Position numbers and translations under genes: made by a program. A stretch of 64,000 bases of DNA, taken from the NCBI GenBank assembly GCA_013339765.2, contig CM023449.1, forward strand, positions 118,300,957 through 118,364,956, in the 5' to 3' direction. Numbering within the stretch: position 1 is the first letter of the stretch; every line of letters begins with the position of its first letter. Under the pieces are notes generated by a model that had not been told where the DNA came from, did not search any database, and worked only from the letters and a program-made list of their open reading frames with translations. This document shows positions 1 to 10,400 of this stretch, in pieces. Source of the DNA: Haemaphysalis longicornis (lineage: Eukaryota; Arthropoda; Arachnida; Ixodida; Ixodidae).

Positions 1-419
1 CGCATCTACACAGGGGTTCCCGCGAGGGGAGGTGGGACTTTTATTTGGGGCTACACATGAAAACAGATGTTCGCCGCGGAAGAAGACATCGCTGTTATGA
101 CGCACGGTGAAGTGCAGATGCTTGGATAGGAGCAGATGCAGGTCTGCCTACGGGGAAAAAAACAAATGTTCATTCGTGTGAAAGAAAATTCATCAATCCG
201 ATGAGGTTCCGAATCTTATAATCACGAGACAACCAAAAGCCAAACAGCATTGAAGTCATTATAATGCTTAGCCACCCATTTCAGGTCAGCTACGATTACA
301 AAGCGGTTACATTGGTTTATAAGTAGGACTGCTTTATTTTGGAATGTGATGTGCACATAATCCTAAACAAAGATTTCTGCGTATACTTGTGGATGTGATG
401 GCGCACCATCATAAAAATA
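1..419. other. unassigned window edge
   Basis: I see no recognisable gene, tRNA or repeat here. The reading frames present are short and have no familiar motif. It is probably intergenic or decayed repeat sequence. Confidence 0.5.
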
Positions 420-616
420 TTATTGTTCGCCCTCCTGAGTACCCGTGGGTTACTCATCATCATCATCATCGCCGTCGTCGTCGTCGTCATCATCATCAGC
501 CTGCCCAGGTGCACTGCATGGCATACGTCTCTCCATAAGCTTTCAACCGCTCCTCTCCTGCGCATCCCGAGTCGACAGTTGTCCACCGATTTGTCCGTAC
601 TTCATCCCTCCATCGT
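420..616 (-). mobile_element. LINE 3' end with GAT/GAC trinucleotide tail
   Basis: On the minus strand a short frame resembles the last residues of a non-LTR retrotransposon ORF2 (ESLWRDVCHAVHLGRL). It runs directly into a trinucleotide tail of GATGAT and GACGAC units (about 450-500). The same layout, a ...CCTGCAGNGGGCG... stop region followed by a GAT tail, occurs near 8830-8940. This is the 3' end of a 5'-truncated LINE. The upstream boundary merges with the inverted repeat starting at 617. Confidence 0.5.
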
Positions 617-847
617 TGTAGAATCTCTTTGAATGGGTCACAGCCGCATCGCCATCGACCGCCATAGGCCGGGTGCGGCCAGCCATTATCTGTAGTGAAC
701 TTAGGTCAATCTCCCTCGGGAAGCGTGAGACATTACCATGCCACCCAAGGGAGATTGACCTAAGTTCACTACAGATAATGGCTGGCCCAACCCGGCCTAT
801 GGCGGTCGATGGCGATGCGGCTGTGACCCATTCAAAGAGATTCTACA
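617..847. repeat. 100 bp near-perfect inverted repeat (hairpin)
   Basis: Left arm 617-716 and right arm 748-847 are reverse complements. I count two mismatches in 100 bp, both around 673-677 / 788-790. The spacer is 31 bp (717-747). A transcript would fold into one long, almost perfectly paired stem. The left arm continues the LINE-like 3' end on the minus strand. The right arm is therefore probably an inverted copy of that piece, or an artefact of palindromic reads. Confidence 0.9.
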
Positions 848-884
848 TCTTCCCGGCCGCCAAGGACGTAGAGCCAGCATGCTT

Positions 885-1463
885 TTAAAGGGCAGAGACG
901 TTGAGAGGGTAGCCTGGTTCGATCGGGTAACGTTCAACCGACTTCGAAATCAATAACTGAAGGGTGAAGTATGGTGCACTAGCCTCCCTCCGCCGTTTTC
1001 TGTGGCAGCCCCGAGAGGACTCTTTGGTTTCTGGAGCTTCCCGATGCGAACACATCCACGTAGGGTCTTCCCACCATGATGGGGACTGTAGCAGCGACTG
1101 GTCTCCTATTCCTTTTTTTAGGGCGTCAGTCAGGTTCTCGCTTCTTGAGCAACACTGCCCCTTATCCGGGGTCTCAACCAACTGGTCACATGTTCGCTCT
1201 TCTGCATCAAAGTTGTCGGATAGGTCAATGTCCTGCTTCTGAGGAAGAGCGTGTTCGTGTCGTGCGTCTTCTGAGACTTGAACCCTCGTTGAAGCGCGTA
1301 CTGGATCTTTACTGACTGTGGCCTCCGATTCTCCAAATCGTTCGAAAGCGAAAGGTACACCAGGCAGGCTCGCGTGTAGAACCACGATGTTCTTACAGTG
1401 GACTGTTTTCGGCGTAGTCTGAACACGTCCTTGAACTGTTCCCTTCGACGTTCCATTAAACAT
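885..1463 (-). pseudogene. BEL/Pao-type pol fragment
   Basis: An open 192-residue frame. Residues about 110-136 match the segment between RNase H and integrase of BEL/Pao polyproteins as I know them: an N-x-T/A-D-A-L...K/R-G-I motif, then S-x-x-W-W-E-x-P-x-W (Trp pair at 130-131, Trp 136). Upstream (1464-1531) no continuation is recognisable. No integrase catalytic core, protease or LTR can be seen. It is an isolated remnant with no start codon of its own, about a tenth of a complete pol. The assignment rests on this short motif block only. Confidence 0.5.
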
Positions 1464-1599
1464 AGACCTCGATGGTCGCTCCTCTCCCCCTCGACGCTTG
1501 AGTCTTGTCCTTGGGGGTCGACGGATCCCACAATCGTGTTTAATACCCTTCCCCTCTTCTAGACCATTCCTTGGTATCCACTCTGTTACTCTTATTGTT

Positions 1600-2725
1600 C
1601 ACCGGTTGTCAGTTCATCTCACTACATGACCAGCTAAAGTACATTCCTTTTTCTTTATTTGAACTATGATATCATCTTGTGGAGTTTTTTTCTTAACCCA
1701 GGAAGCTCGTTTCCTATCCCTAAGTGTTTCTCCAATCATTATTCGCTTCATGTCCCGTTTAGCCGACCTAAGTGTGATTTCCAGATGCCTAGTAAGGCGC
1801 CAAGTTTCAGCTCCGAGTGTCATCACCGGCAGTATGCACTGGTTCTATATTTTTCCTTTGAGGGAGGAAGGTAGCTCTCTTCTCAGTCTTTGGGAGTGCT
1901 TGCTGAGTGCTCCCGAGCACAGACGTATTATGCGCCACATTTCTCTCTTGTTGCTACGACCAGCACTAACTATCTGCCCAAGCTAGCTATATAATTTTAC
2001 TTCTGCTAGTGCTTAGTCTCCTAAGCGATTGAGTGTGCTTACGGCAGGCTTAATTCTCATTGCTTTATATTTATTCTTAATTATTTTAGCCCCACAATCG
2101 TGCTTTTTTATTGTAGTTCTTTAAACATGTTTTGCAGCTGTTCTGTAGCATCAGTCACCAATATCATGCCATCTGCAAACCTCAAATGACTCAAGTATTC
2201 TCCATTCCTCTCTAATACTGTGTTTTCCCACTTAAACTTTCTAAATACCTCTTCCAGATACACTGTGCACAGTTTGGGCGAGTTAGTGTCTCCCTGTATT
2301 ACTCCCTTTGGGATGGGTAATTTATCACTTTGCTTGTGAAGTGTTATTTTGCCCGCACTTCCCTTTTATCGGTCGTCTAGAAGTCGATGTTGGTCTCTTC
2401 TTTTAATGCTTTTAGCTCGGCTACAGTCTGTAAATAAGTAAACGCTTAATCAGTCTATAAATACCATGTCGTCCCCCTTTCTACGCCGAGCCTGCTTCCT
2501 GCATTCTTGGGATTCCAGGATGTCTTGAATGCTGTTAACTGAAACTTTGGCAAACAGCTTGTAAACAACTGAGAGTAGGCTGATGGGTTTGCAAATTGTT
2601 AACGTCCTTGCTATCTCCCTTTTTACAAACCAGAACAATGTTGGCGTTTTTCCACAATAAGGGCACTTTTCAAAGCAAACCTTGCTAGCTATACCAGGCA
2701 AAGGTTTCTTCGTTGCGTGCGGCAC
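1600..2725 (-). pseudogene. RTE-like LINE ORF2, reverse transcriptase and C-terminal half
   Basis: Minus-strand remnants appear in order across several frames. Around 2450-2725 is an RT fingers region (KKG/KRE..., then a PISLLSVVYKLFAKV block). Around 2160-2290 is the palm region, in which the catalytic FADD reads FADG (2162-2183). Around 1614-1826 is the typical C-terminal block (ETWRLT..LE..LR, then AGHVVR). Many stops and frameshifts separate them. The order matches the endonuclease and linker pieces at 3517-5115, so I take this as the 3' half of the same dead element. RTE is the closest clade I recognise; a neighbouring clade is possible. Confidence 0.7.
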
Positions 2726-3516
2726 AAGGAAATTCCAACGTGGCAGATGCGCCGATGGGGGGAAGGAGAGGGGCGGAGGGTTTCACTGACGGAGCACACC
2801 GTAGATGGCACGGCTAATTTACCCAGCGTTCCCCGCGCGAAGTGCCTGCTCGCCGGCGGCGGCGTCAGCGGTACGGGTTTGTCGTCTTGTTTAGCGACGG
2901 TTGTTGTGGGCCTGTTTTGCGTGGTGCCTTCACACGGATTCATTAACTTGTTCGACAGAACCTTCAGAGTAACCCGAAACCGACGCGAATAAGTGGTAGT
3001 ACGGCAAACATAAACGTTAAGAATTGCTCTGTAGGATGGGAAAACAAAATGTACAAACCACATAGAGACCTCTGGGCGCTAGTGAAGCGCTACCTTTTAC
3101 GTACTGCTTGCCGCGAATAGGTCTGCGTTTTCTCAATTGGTGAATACCAAATCGGTTGTGTTTTAAGAGGTATTACAAAAGCCGACAGTAGCAACTGGTT
3201 CTGATAAATAGGTATTATAAAACTTTCCTCGGCTTTATAAAAATCGGAATGAATGGGAATCACTAAGCTCACATGCCGAATTGTTTCGGTGTCTGCGCTT
3301 CTGTCGCGCGGTGGTGTAGCCCCGAGCTGGCACATCAGGATAGCTAGATCCCGCTGTCTCACCCTTGAAAAGACGCTCCTCTGTCTTCTTTCTCCCGACT
3401 CATGGCCGGGCTACAGCGGCGGCGTCTGGCGCTCTAACCCGGACGTGGCTCACGCTTCTGCGTTCGGGACGCCGGGCTCCGCAAATTCCAGGTAACTGCT
3501 GGCAGAGTCTCTGGTT
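2726..3516. other. sequence splitting the RTE-like LINE
   Basis: This GC-richer stretch interrupts the LINE between its linker and RT pieces and is probably a later insertion. I see no clear terminal repeats, tRNA-like head or conserved protein. Small frames on both strands (for example 2717-2992 plus and 2689-3063 minus) have no recognisable motif. It may also be a strongly diverged part of the LINE. Confidence 0.35.
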
Positions 3517-5115
3517 TCACACTTTGTAGAGGCGCTCGTGTAAATATAAGTGACTTCGCATGGGCAATAGTTGTGGGTGTCGTTTAAAGCTTTGCTTTCC
3601 AACCACCTTCAGTGCGTAGATTGGAGCCAATTTTTTTGTTTGTTTCCTTAAGCATTGTGAAAATAGTGCAGCAAGCTTTTCGGCACTATATCTCCTTCCT
3701 ACTTCAGAAGATCCACAATTATGCTGTCGTGACCTGCAGCCTTTCCTCTTTTCATGTTCTTGAAAGCCTTTCCTTACTACCTCTCTCTTAACTAGTGGGA
3801 CACCGGATGTTAAGCTTGTACTCAACGTAGTTTTCCCTGAGTTAACGTCGCTGGCGTACAGCATGGTGTGAATCGTTCTCATAACTTATTTTCTTGTCCT
3901 TTTTGTGCGTAACGTTTCCCTGCTCGTGTCTGAGTGCGTAAGTTAGTCTTTTCAAATGAGAAGCTTCCACTCAGTTGCTTCTAAGCTTCCTCCTATTCGC
4001 AGCGTTTCCTGGACCGATGTACTTGTAGATGCACATGTACGATGTAGTTTTTTTTTACTTCCGTTAATCAATTTATACAACTCTGCTAACTCAATTTTAT
4101 CTCCCGCCCTTGACACCTTCATGTTCTTGCGTTTCGCAATCACTTCCTTCGTTTTCTTAGCTATTTCTGCCGTTTTTTTCCTACACGCTGCTTCTCCAAT
4201 AGGTGCTGCATCTTGTGTGACGGCCGATTTTGGATTGTCATTTAGCCTGTCCACACTATGCTCGTCCTCCCCGATTAGAAGGGCAAAGTTGGTTTGGAGA
4301 GTTATTTTAAACTCCTGCGTCCTGGCTCTGACTGACTTCCCGAGGGGTGGCACTTTTCACGAGTTTTCTTCTTCTTCTTTTGAGATTCAGGCATACCTTG
4401 GAGCTAACCATTGCATGATCGCTGCCTTCAACCTCACTTAGGACCTCTACATCCTGCAGATTAGTTTGGCGTTCACTTAGGATAAAGATATTTCCTCTAT
4501 TCTGTTTCTAAATAAATGCTTTCATCAACCGCAGATTCTTTGTCTTCGCGAATTCCACCAGTGTATCTCCTCGACTCTTCCGATTTCCCAATCCCAATGT
4601 TTCCCTCTGGCCTTTGTCTGACTTCCTTCTTACAAACGTTTGCATTAAATTCACCCATCACAAATGTCAACTCTGTTGTTTCCTTCTTCACTGCTGATTT
4701 ACCGTCCTCGTAGAAAATGTCTACGGCTTTATCATCGTAGCTAGTTGTTGGCGCGCACGCCTTTGGTAACGCTGTAACGCTTATTTGGCTTGATCACAGC
4801 AGCTGCAACGTTTTCTTAAATGCTCAAGAATTCGGCAATGTTGCCTGCTAATTTTTTATGGAGAAAGAATCCCACTGAGTGTTCTTTGGGATCGTGCAGT
4901 CCGCTGTAGCACAAAATATACCCTCTAGTGGAGGGCTTCATCTCCACTTGAGCTCCACGGAAGGCTTCTGCTCCATGAAGCCCTCTCCTGTTCTTGTAAC
5001 TTCGCTTAACCCTATTTTATAGCATTTATAGTCTGAAATCTCCTTTAGTAGTACAGCTAAGATAAGTTTGCCTCGCTATACAGGGTTCGTGCGTTGAACG
5101 TTGACAGGGTCACGT
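3517..5115 (-). pseudogene. RTE-like LINE ORF2, endonuclease and linker half
   Basis: Reading from 5115 downward on the minus strand gives a degenerate APE-type endonuclease: a start-like NVQRTN..GK block, a YAPTTS-like block near 4740, and the catalytic-site motif VMGEFNANV (family form VMGDFNAKV) within 4497-4691. A linker follows at 3952-4353, rich in Lys/Glu with the usual KK..I/L..R...M..KIE.AEL pattern. A further linker piece lies at 3517-3882. Stops occur throughout. The element would have been about 2.8 kb before the split at 2726-3516. No 5' UTR or promoter is evident. Confidence 0.7.
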
Positions 5116-6148
5116 TCCAAAGCTGGCCTGCTGTGAGCCAGAGATTCTAATACCCTCTCTGTAGCACTGGCCTGACCGCCACCGTGGTCGGATGCTCTAC
5201 AGCTGCTGGAGACTGCAGGCCCAAAGTAGGTTATGCAATATATAAGAGATGTAGGCCAACGACCACACCGCAGTGACAAGACCCTCTTCTAGTGAGGAAG
5301 TGATGTTTGTGTACCAAAGAGCCTTCCCAGCATGGCTAATCCTATCTGGTTTAGCCTCTGAGGTAACTGCGGGGATGGGTACGTAGGGAGCAGGCACCAC
5401 GCCACACCTGCGTTAGATGCTCGAATAATGTTTGTGGTCTTACTGCGGTAGCGGTTGCTTGGGGAGAAATAGGTGACTACCGTCTGCCTGCGTCTCGAAG
5501 CGTGGATTGCACTGTGTGGTCTGGCCGCTGGGTCTGATATTTGGAATCAATGCCTGCTCGGTTTAAGTCTACTGCTACGTTCACGACGCTACATGCAATT
5601 CCCTCTCGATAAAGGGCAAAAACATAAAGAAAAAGGATAGACAACGATATGCCCGGAAGAACTTATGTCCCCTTACTGCTCTAGCGGTTGCTTGGGAAGG
5701 AATTTGTGGCGCCCGTCTGTATGCGTCTCGAATCGCGGATTTCATTCTTAAAACGTGTATGCGCGTGAGATACGAACCCGTCTCGACAGATGACAATTTT
5801 GGTGCCGTTGCGCCGATGGGAATAAGATCTACGTTTTCTAATGAACAAGCGACAAATAGATAAAAAACATCCCCCGAAAAGTGTAATTGTGCCCACCGAT
5901 GCCTTCCCACGAGGGTCACAGCCGCAGGGCCACAGTCAACAGTGCTCAAGCCCTCAATCCTTGCCCCGGACTGCAGCAATAACAAACATCCCCCTCGCGA
6001 GGGGCACGATCAAATGCAGAGCGTTTCCGCGGGGGGCGCACCTGCAAGTCGTATGGATTACGTATTGGTTGTGGTTGTTGTAATTGTCTTCCAGCGTAGA
6101 CATTGTCGATGAAGTCGATGGTGAAACGTGAAACGTGCCGTGAACCCC
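5116..6148. other. unassigned region with a diverged direct repeat
   Basis: No protein motif is recognisable. It contains the direct repeat at 5440-5742 and a 14 bp palindrome CCCCTCGCGAGGGG at about 5991-6004. A long minus-strand frame crossing 5946-6731 is compositional (see rejected items). Confidence 0.4.
5440..5742 (+). repeat. pair of about 70 bp direct repeats
   Basis: 5440-5511 and 5672-5742 share TACTGC..TAGCGGTTGCTTGGG, then CGTCTG...TGCGTCTCGAA and CG.GGATT, with an offset of about 233 bp. The two copies are clearly related but diverged. The function is unknown. Confidence 0.6.
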
Positions 6149-6260
6149 CTGCCGCGGCTATGACGCAACACAATCCAACAGAATCCACTTTAATCCAATC
6201 CAAATCCAAACCAATCCAAGCCAAGCCAATCCAAGCAAATCCAATCCAATGCCCCTCGCG
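6149..6260 (+). repeat. CCAAT-rich dispersed module, copy 1
   Basis: It begins CTGCCGCGGCTATGACGCAA, continues with many overlapping AATCCAATCC/CCAAGCC units, and ends ATGCCCCTCGCG. A second copy with the same start, middle and end lies at 51198-51288 inside a MITE. A purine- and CG-rich stretch with no gene follows (6261-6429). Confidence 0.75.
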
Positions 6261-6429
6261 AGAGAGTGTTATAGCGCCGAAATCGCGCCACCACACGAAC
6301 GCGTGATGAGAGAGCGCGATGCGAGCGCCCCCACGTGTTCTTGCGCGCGAACCGAACGCGGCGAGAGAGGGTGTTGCGAGCGCAGAGAAGGCGAGAAGGA
6401 CGCGGGGGGAGAGGGCGCACCTGTGGCCG

Positions 6430-6757
6430 ACGGTTGAATGAGTCAAGGATATAAGGCGCGTTCGTAACCATCCATTCCGTGTCGGCTTTGTGGCGCAGAC
6501 GTGCTGATGTCTTTTCGCGCTTTTTAATTCTTTTTTTTTGTTCTTATTGTGTATACCGAAGACAGGCAATAAAGAGAAAAAAAAAGGCTTTGTGGCGCAG
6601 TGGTTAGAGCGACGTGTACCTTGCGTTCCACCCGCAGAGTCGTGGGATCGAAACCTGGCGCCGGTAAGTATTATTTTTTTATATAGTGTAGGGGGAGCGA
6701 TGCGGACTACGGACGCCAACGCGGGTGACATCGTGAGTTACTGAAATGCTCTGCATT
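6430..6757 (+). mobile_element. tRNA-headed SINE-like repeat, copy 1
   Basis: A tRNA-like core at 6588-6665 has an A box (TGGCGCAGTGG, 6592-6602) and a B box (GGGATCGAAACC, 6643-6654). A T7 run (about 6673) could stop Pol III. It is flanked on the left by TTGAATGAGTCAAGGATATA and on the right by GTGTAGGGGGAG...CATCGTGAGTTA...ATGCTCTGCATTTAAAAC. The same left, core and right parts recur in reverse orientation at 54340-54602 and partly at 39295-39515. This shows a mobile repeat rather than a functional tRNA gene. It is interrupted by the insertion at 6499-6585. Confidence 0.75.
6499..6585 (+). mobile_element. short polyadenylated retrocopy with 15 bp target-site duplication
   Basis: An 87 bp insert ends with AATAAA (6569-6574) followed by GAG and an A-run. 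It is flanked by identical 15 bp copies of GGCTTTGTGGCGCAG (6484-6498 and 6586-6600). The tail, polyadenylation signal and long duplication are the hallmarks of target-primed retroposition of an mRNA 3' end. The source transcript is not identified. Confidence 0.75.
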
Positions 6758-6762
6758 TAAAA

Positions 6763-8090
6763 CTAATGCACGAAGCCTCCGTAGGTGGTGTGGTCCTTCG
6801 TTGTTGACAACCGCCAGAGCATGAGCCTGGCGTGAGGGGTGTAGGGTGGAGTCGGCGTAGCGAACATGTGGGTAAACGAAGAATTTGGATCGAAGCTACT
6901 TAACGGGGAGAGCGTTGTTTTCGTGGCGCTCTGGGTGTATATTGTTAAGGACTTTGAACACAGCAATTCCAGACCGGATTGAAGACAAAACGCGTAGGAG
7001 GAGTTGTGAAGCAGGTGGGGTCGGGTAACCCAGGGTCTGGGAGACGTGCCGTTCGCTTGTGGTAACGTGGATCTGGTGGATGGACTGTGGCTTTAGTTTT
7101 AGTTCTTGGAGCGACTATGAATTTCGGGTTGAAGGAAAAGAGAAGTAAACGTTTGAACGAGGAGGCCAAGTGCTATTGTGTAATCATTACGAATGGGTAC
7201 GTCGACTTTTCCTCGTTTTCTTGAGTTTCAAAGCGTTGTATACGGCGGAATATATCATGTAACTGAATAAAAGTGCGTTAATTAGTATTTTCTATAATCT
7301 TCGTTGAGGACTTGGCATTATTTTCTGATGCCTTTGCTGAGATTGTTTAGTTGAATAACTGTTGCTTTTAGCTAGGGAAGGACTGCAGCGCTTAGGCCAT
7401 CTTGATGATGTATACGCTTTACGAACGGGCGTAAATGCGATTGTTGATTCAAGGTCGCGTGAGGAATCTGGAGGTCTCCCACAGCTGCAGGAACGGAAGA
7501 TGGGGAGTGCTGGGTGATGGGGGCACACGTGAAACCTCGAGGTGATGAAATGCGAGGATTGGTTCCACAGCCGTTGTAACATATTTTGTTGTGTGCCATA
7601 ATATCCAGTGGTGGTACAAAGAGCGACATTGTCAGTGTATAGGGCATGGTGGGGACCAAAAACGATGTAAAAGAGGGGCCGGAGGTTGAGGAGAGCGATA
7701 CCGAAGCGGAGGGATCATATAACTGAACCTTGTGGTGTTCCTTTCGGAGGAATGTGAAACGTGTCGCAATGGAGTGGTCCGACGCTAAGGGCGGTGGTGC
7801 AGTCGGGGAAAATTCGCTGTACATATTTGCATTTGGATTTATCGCATTTGGTTTCTAGAAGTCCTTTTAAGATGACTTTGTGTGTGACTTTATCGAACGC
7901 GCCCTTACTGTTGACAGGCTAAGATGGCGCCGGGATGAATTTAGCAAAAGTGGTCGATGACTTGGTCCTTGGTCTGTGGGAGCAGAGCTTTAGTCGATAG
8001 GTGTGAGCGGGAGTCAAACATGGGGTGGGAGGAAACGTCATTATCTTCAAGGTTAGGGATGAGGTGGGTGTGAACTTCACATAAGGCCGA
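6763..8090 (-). pseudogene. dead LINE reverse transcriptase (I/R1-like)
   Basis: On the minus strand the RT motif KGTPQGSV is at about 7721-7747. It is followed by a broken continuation and then the palm motif, which reads ALYTDN (about 7622-7648) where the family has YADD. Fragments before it (about 7860-8085) and after it (6945-7582, Pro/Ser-rich C-terminal region) fit one element in several frames. Both catalytic aspartates and the frame are compromised. Neither a 5' endonuclease nor a 3' tail is seen. The clade is a guess from the shape of the palm region. Confidence 0.6.
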
Positions 8091-8479
8091 GAATTTCTTT
8101 TTTCTGCAATACATCCTCTAAGGACATCCCTACGGGTTATTTTCGAAAATAAGAATTGTTTTGCATCTCATACGTCAGTTTAGCCTACTGACACAGGTAT
8201 TTTTTTATTACATTATCTCGTACTACGCGAAAAAGACGCAAACGCGCGGTACGCCCAGGTGGCTACGTTTGTAAAATACCGGTGCGAATGTAACGAGTTC
8301 TTGTAAAGGCAATCTGCATCTAAATTCCATCGAGGCCAAATAACGGAATTCTTTTTAATCTAAATCTTTATTTTGTTGTGGGGAGATTCACTGAAAAATG
8401 TGGTGTCGTTTTGGACTTGCTGATCCGTTATTATTGTTTCAGCCGTTGGGTACGCCCTGGGCGGTTTCTGTCTACATGA
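8091..8479. other. no recognisable feature
   Basis: AT-rich sequence with short frames only. I see no motif or repeat. Confidence 0.5.
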
Positions 8480-8940
8480 CTAAGCAGTGCTTCCGTAACA
8501 TTAGAATTGCATAAAATAGGAATACAAAAAATGGAATATTGATTGGCAAGCCCTGAATGAACGTTGAGAGAGGGATGTTTAGAAAAATGGTCAAGATCAC
8601 TATTGTGAGAATACTCCCTTTATGCGGCAGGCAGGTGTAATCACAATTCAGCGTAGCGGGGGTGGTTTCCGCCGTCCCTATAGGGCAACAGAGTGAATCT
8701 CTAGAGAGGGCAGGCGTGGCAGGGGGCGGCAGAAAGTTGGATAGGGTAATGATATCATGACGTTTCGGGATAAATTGGTCGGAGGTAACACAGGACCGGG
8801 ATAATTGGAGAACGATGCTAGAGGCCTTTGCCCTGCAGCGGGCGTATATATGCTGATTACAATGATGATGATGATGATGATTACAATTTGAGGAGGACGA
8901 CGACGACAACGACGACGACGACGATGATGATGATGATGAT
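8480..8940 (+). mobile_element. LINE 3' end with GAT/GAC tail
   Basis: The plus-strand frames carry the end of a LINE ORF2: a degenerate R-R/G-R...W...D domain, then QDRDNWRTMLEAFAL-like residues and TTTGCCCTGCAGCGGGCG. A long tail of ATGATG and ACGACG units follows (about 8860-8940). The frame is broken at least once. The gene-specific part and tail type match the LINE ends at 420-616 and 30790-31153. The minus-strand frame rich in Ser and His is only the complement of this tail. Confidence 0.6.
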
Positions 8941-10083
8941 ATGTTCAATACCAAATGTGGCATAGTGCGACAAAGAAGTAACCAGTTTTCAATTGCACTA
9001 TCTTCTGCAAACTCGAAGGGGAAGTTGTTTGTTGCACATGCGTGTTTGCTAACGCAAATAATTTTTTGTTTAGTGCACCACCACTCCGACGAGTCAAATT
9101 CAGTGGCCAGAGCGTTCGTATTTACCCGGAAAAGACGCGGGCACTGTGAATTAAGGTGCCGGCATTCAGAATCGCCAAAGAAAGCGCCCTAAACTGTCTC
9201 GCCCCACAAAAGAATTTCGGAAACGACAGTGTCATTCTGCCTAGCCTAAGTTACTGGGCACGCCAACAGAATTCCTGTGTAAGGTCGTGTTCAAGCCGTC
9301 AGGAGTCATAAATACGGAAACTTGCTCCTTTGTTATATTGCTGCCACGACTAAGTACTACGACCATGCTGGAATGCGAAAACAACCTTTTCGTCTATGCC
9401 CCCGACTAATACCTAGAGGTTGGTGCCGAGGCATCAGGGAATACGCGACTCGGCACGTGGATAATTATGCACAGGTGATGAAAGCGGTGATCGTTACTTG
9501 TTGGAAATTTCGCGTCGCATACCACGTGGGAAATTTGCCCTCTACGGTTCACGTGTGGTCGCGCACAGGGAAACGGTTGTGTTAGGTTGAGAAGGTGTTT
9601 TAGCCCTTTGGTTTTAGCCGACTGAGAAGGGCTTTAGCCCACTGAGAACGGTTCGATGTGGAAGGGGTTTTGGCCAAAAATAACCTGTAGTCTGCTTCAG
9701 AACCTTCGTTGTTTGCTTACATTTTTAATGTGGAGGACAGAGCTTACATGTCGCGACCACTACGCACATAGAGAATTGTTCACTTGCGCTACCTGCGCTC
9801 TGTTCTCTTATAGCTGTTTCAAAGTGCAAAATATTCCCTAGGGAGGTATATTATCAAGCTAAAGCGCTTTCCTTGTATTTACCGGAGGTTAGTTAAACAG
9901 GTTTAGAAATTTTATATGGTTTTTTCTAAAGTGTTTCTTGGATAAAAACAGCTTAGAAACTCAGAAAATGAGAAAAGAGAACCCCAATACCGTCTGTGCA
10001 CTCGATAATAAATCCTGATGTAGGCTGTTGTTGGTGACTTCGGCAATTTTCTTCCTTCTGTTTGGCTATTAGATAAATATTTA
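8941..10083. other. no recognisable feature
   Basis: Short frames on both strands have no motif. A loosely repeated TTTAGCC..CTGAGAA..GG phrase occurs near 9600-9655. Otherwise it is ordinary AT-rich intergenic sequence. Confidence 0.5.
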
Positions 10084-10400
10084 TCACGTTTTTAGCATTG
10101 CAGCGTTTTCAGCGTTTAGCGTTGCGGGCCTATATAATTTACGAAAAAAAAACTTTCTCCCACGAGAACATATAGCATTTTCAAAACTTGGAGTCAATCC
10201 CCACAAACGATCGCTTCCGCCCCCTCTTCTGTCATGGCCTTTGCGAAGCACGTGATAATTCTTTGGTGGGAATACGCTGTCGTGAATGTCGCTACTTAAC
10301 CAGGTTTCCGTTAGTAGAGCAATGTCTGGATCGTGTTCAATAAACAAAGCCTCCAGCAGAGCGGCTTTATTTACGATGCTACGGCAAGTAATGTGCAAGA
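10084..10400 (-). pseudogene. LINE endonuclease N-terminal fragment
   Basis: A minus-strand frame resembles the start of an APE-type LINE endonuclease: a CRSIVNKA..LE block, then HDPDIALLTETWL with the Glu of the catalytic site (residues about 23-35), and R/GHDRRGGG. Only the first third of the domain is present; the later catalytic Asp/His motifs are missing. A plus-strand reading of 10286-10570 is its complement. Upstream on the minus strand (10401-10570) a Lys-rich frame could be ORF1 or 5' ORF2 sequence. It is a dead fragment of a CR1/Jockey/I-type element. Confidence 0.6.

Noticed and set aside
885..1463. a host gene of 192 residues
   Set aside because: The WW..P.W and N.TDAL motifs point to a BEL/Pao pol fragment instead.
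6588..6665. a functional tRNA gene
   Set aside because: The core recurs with the same non-tRNA flanks at 39.4 and 54.5 kb, so it is a SINE-like repeat; I also could not fold a full cloverleaf by eye.
5946..6731. 261-residue open frame on the minus strand
   Set aside because: It crosses the CCAAT-rich module and the tRNA-headed repeat in antisense. Its WIGLAWIGL repeats come from the AATCC words, and no domain is visible.
8472..8963. 163-residue Ser/His-rich minus-strand protein
   Set aside because: The Ser and His runs are the complement of the GAT/GAC tail of a plus-strand LINE.
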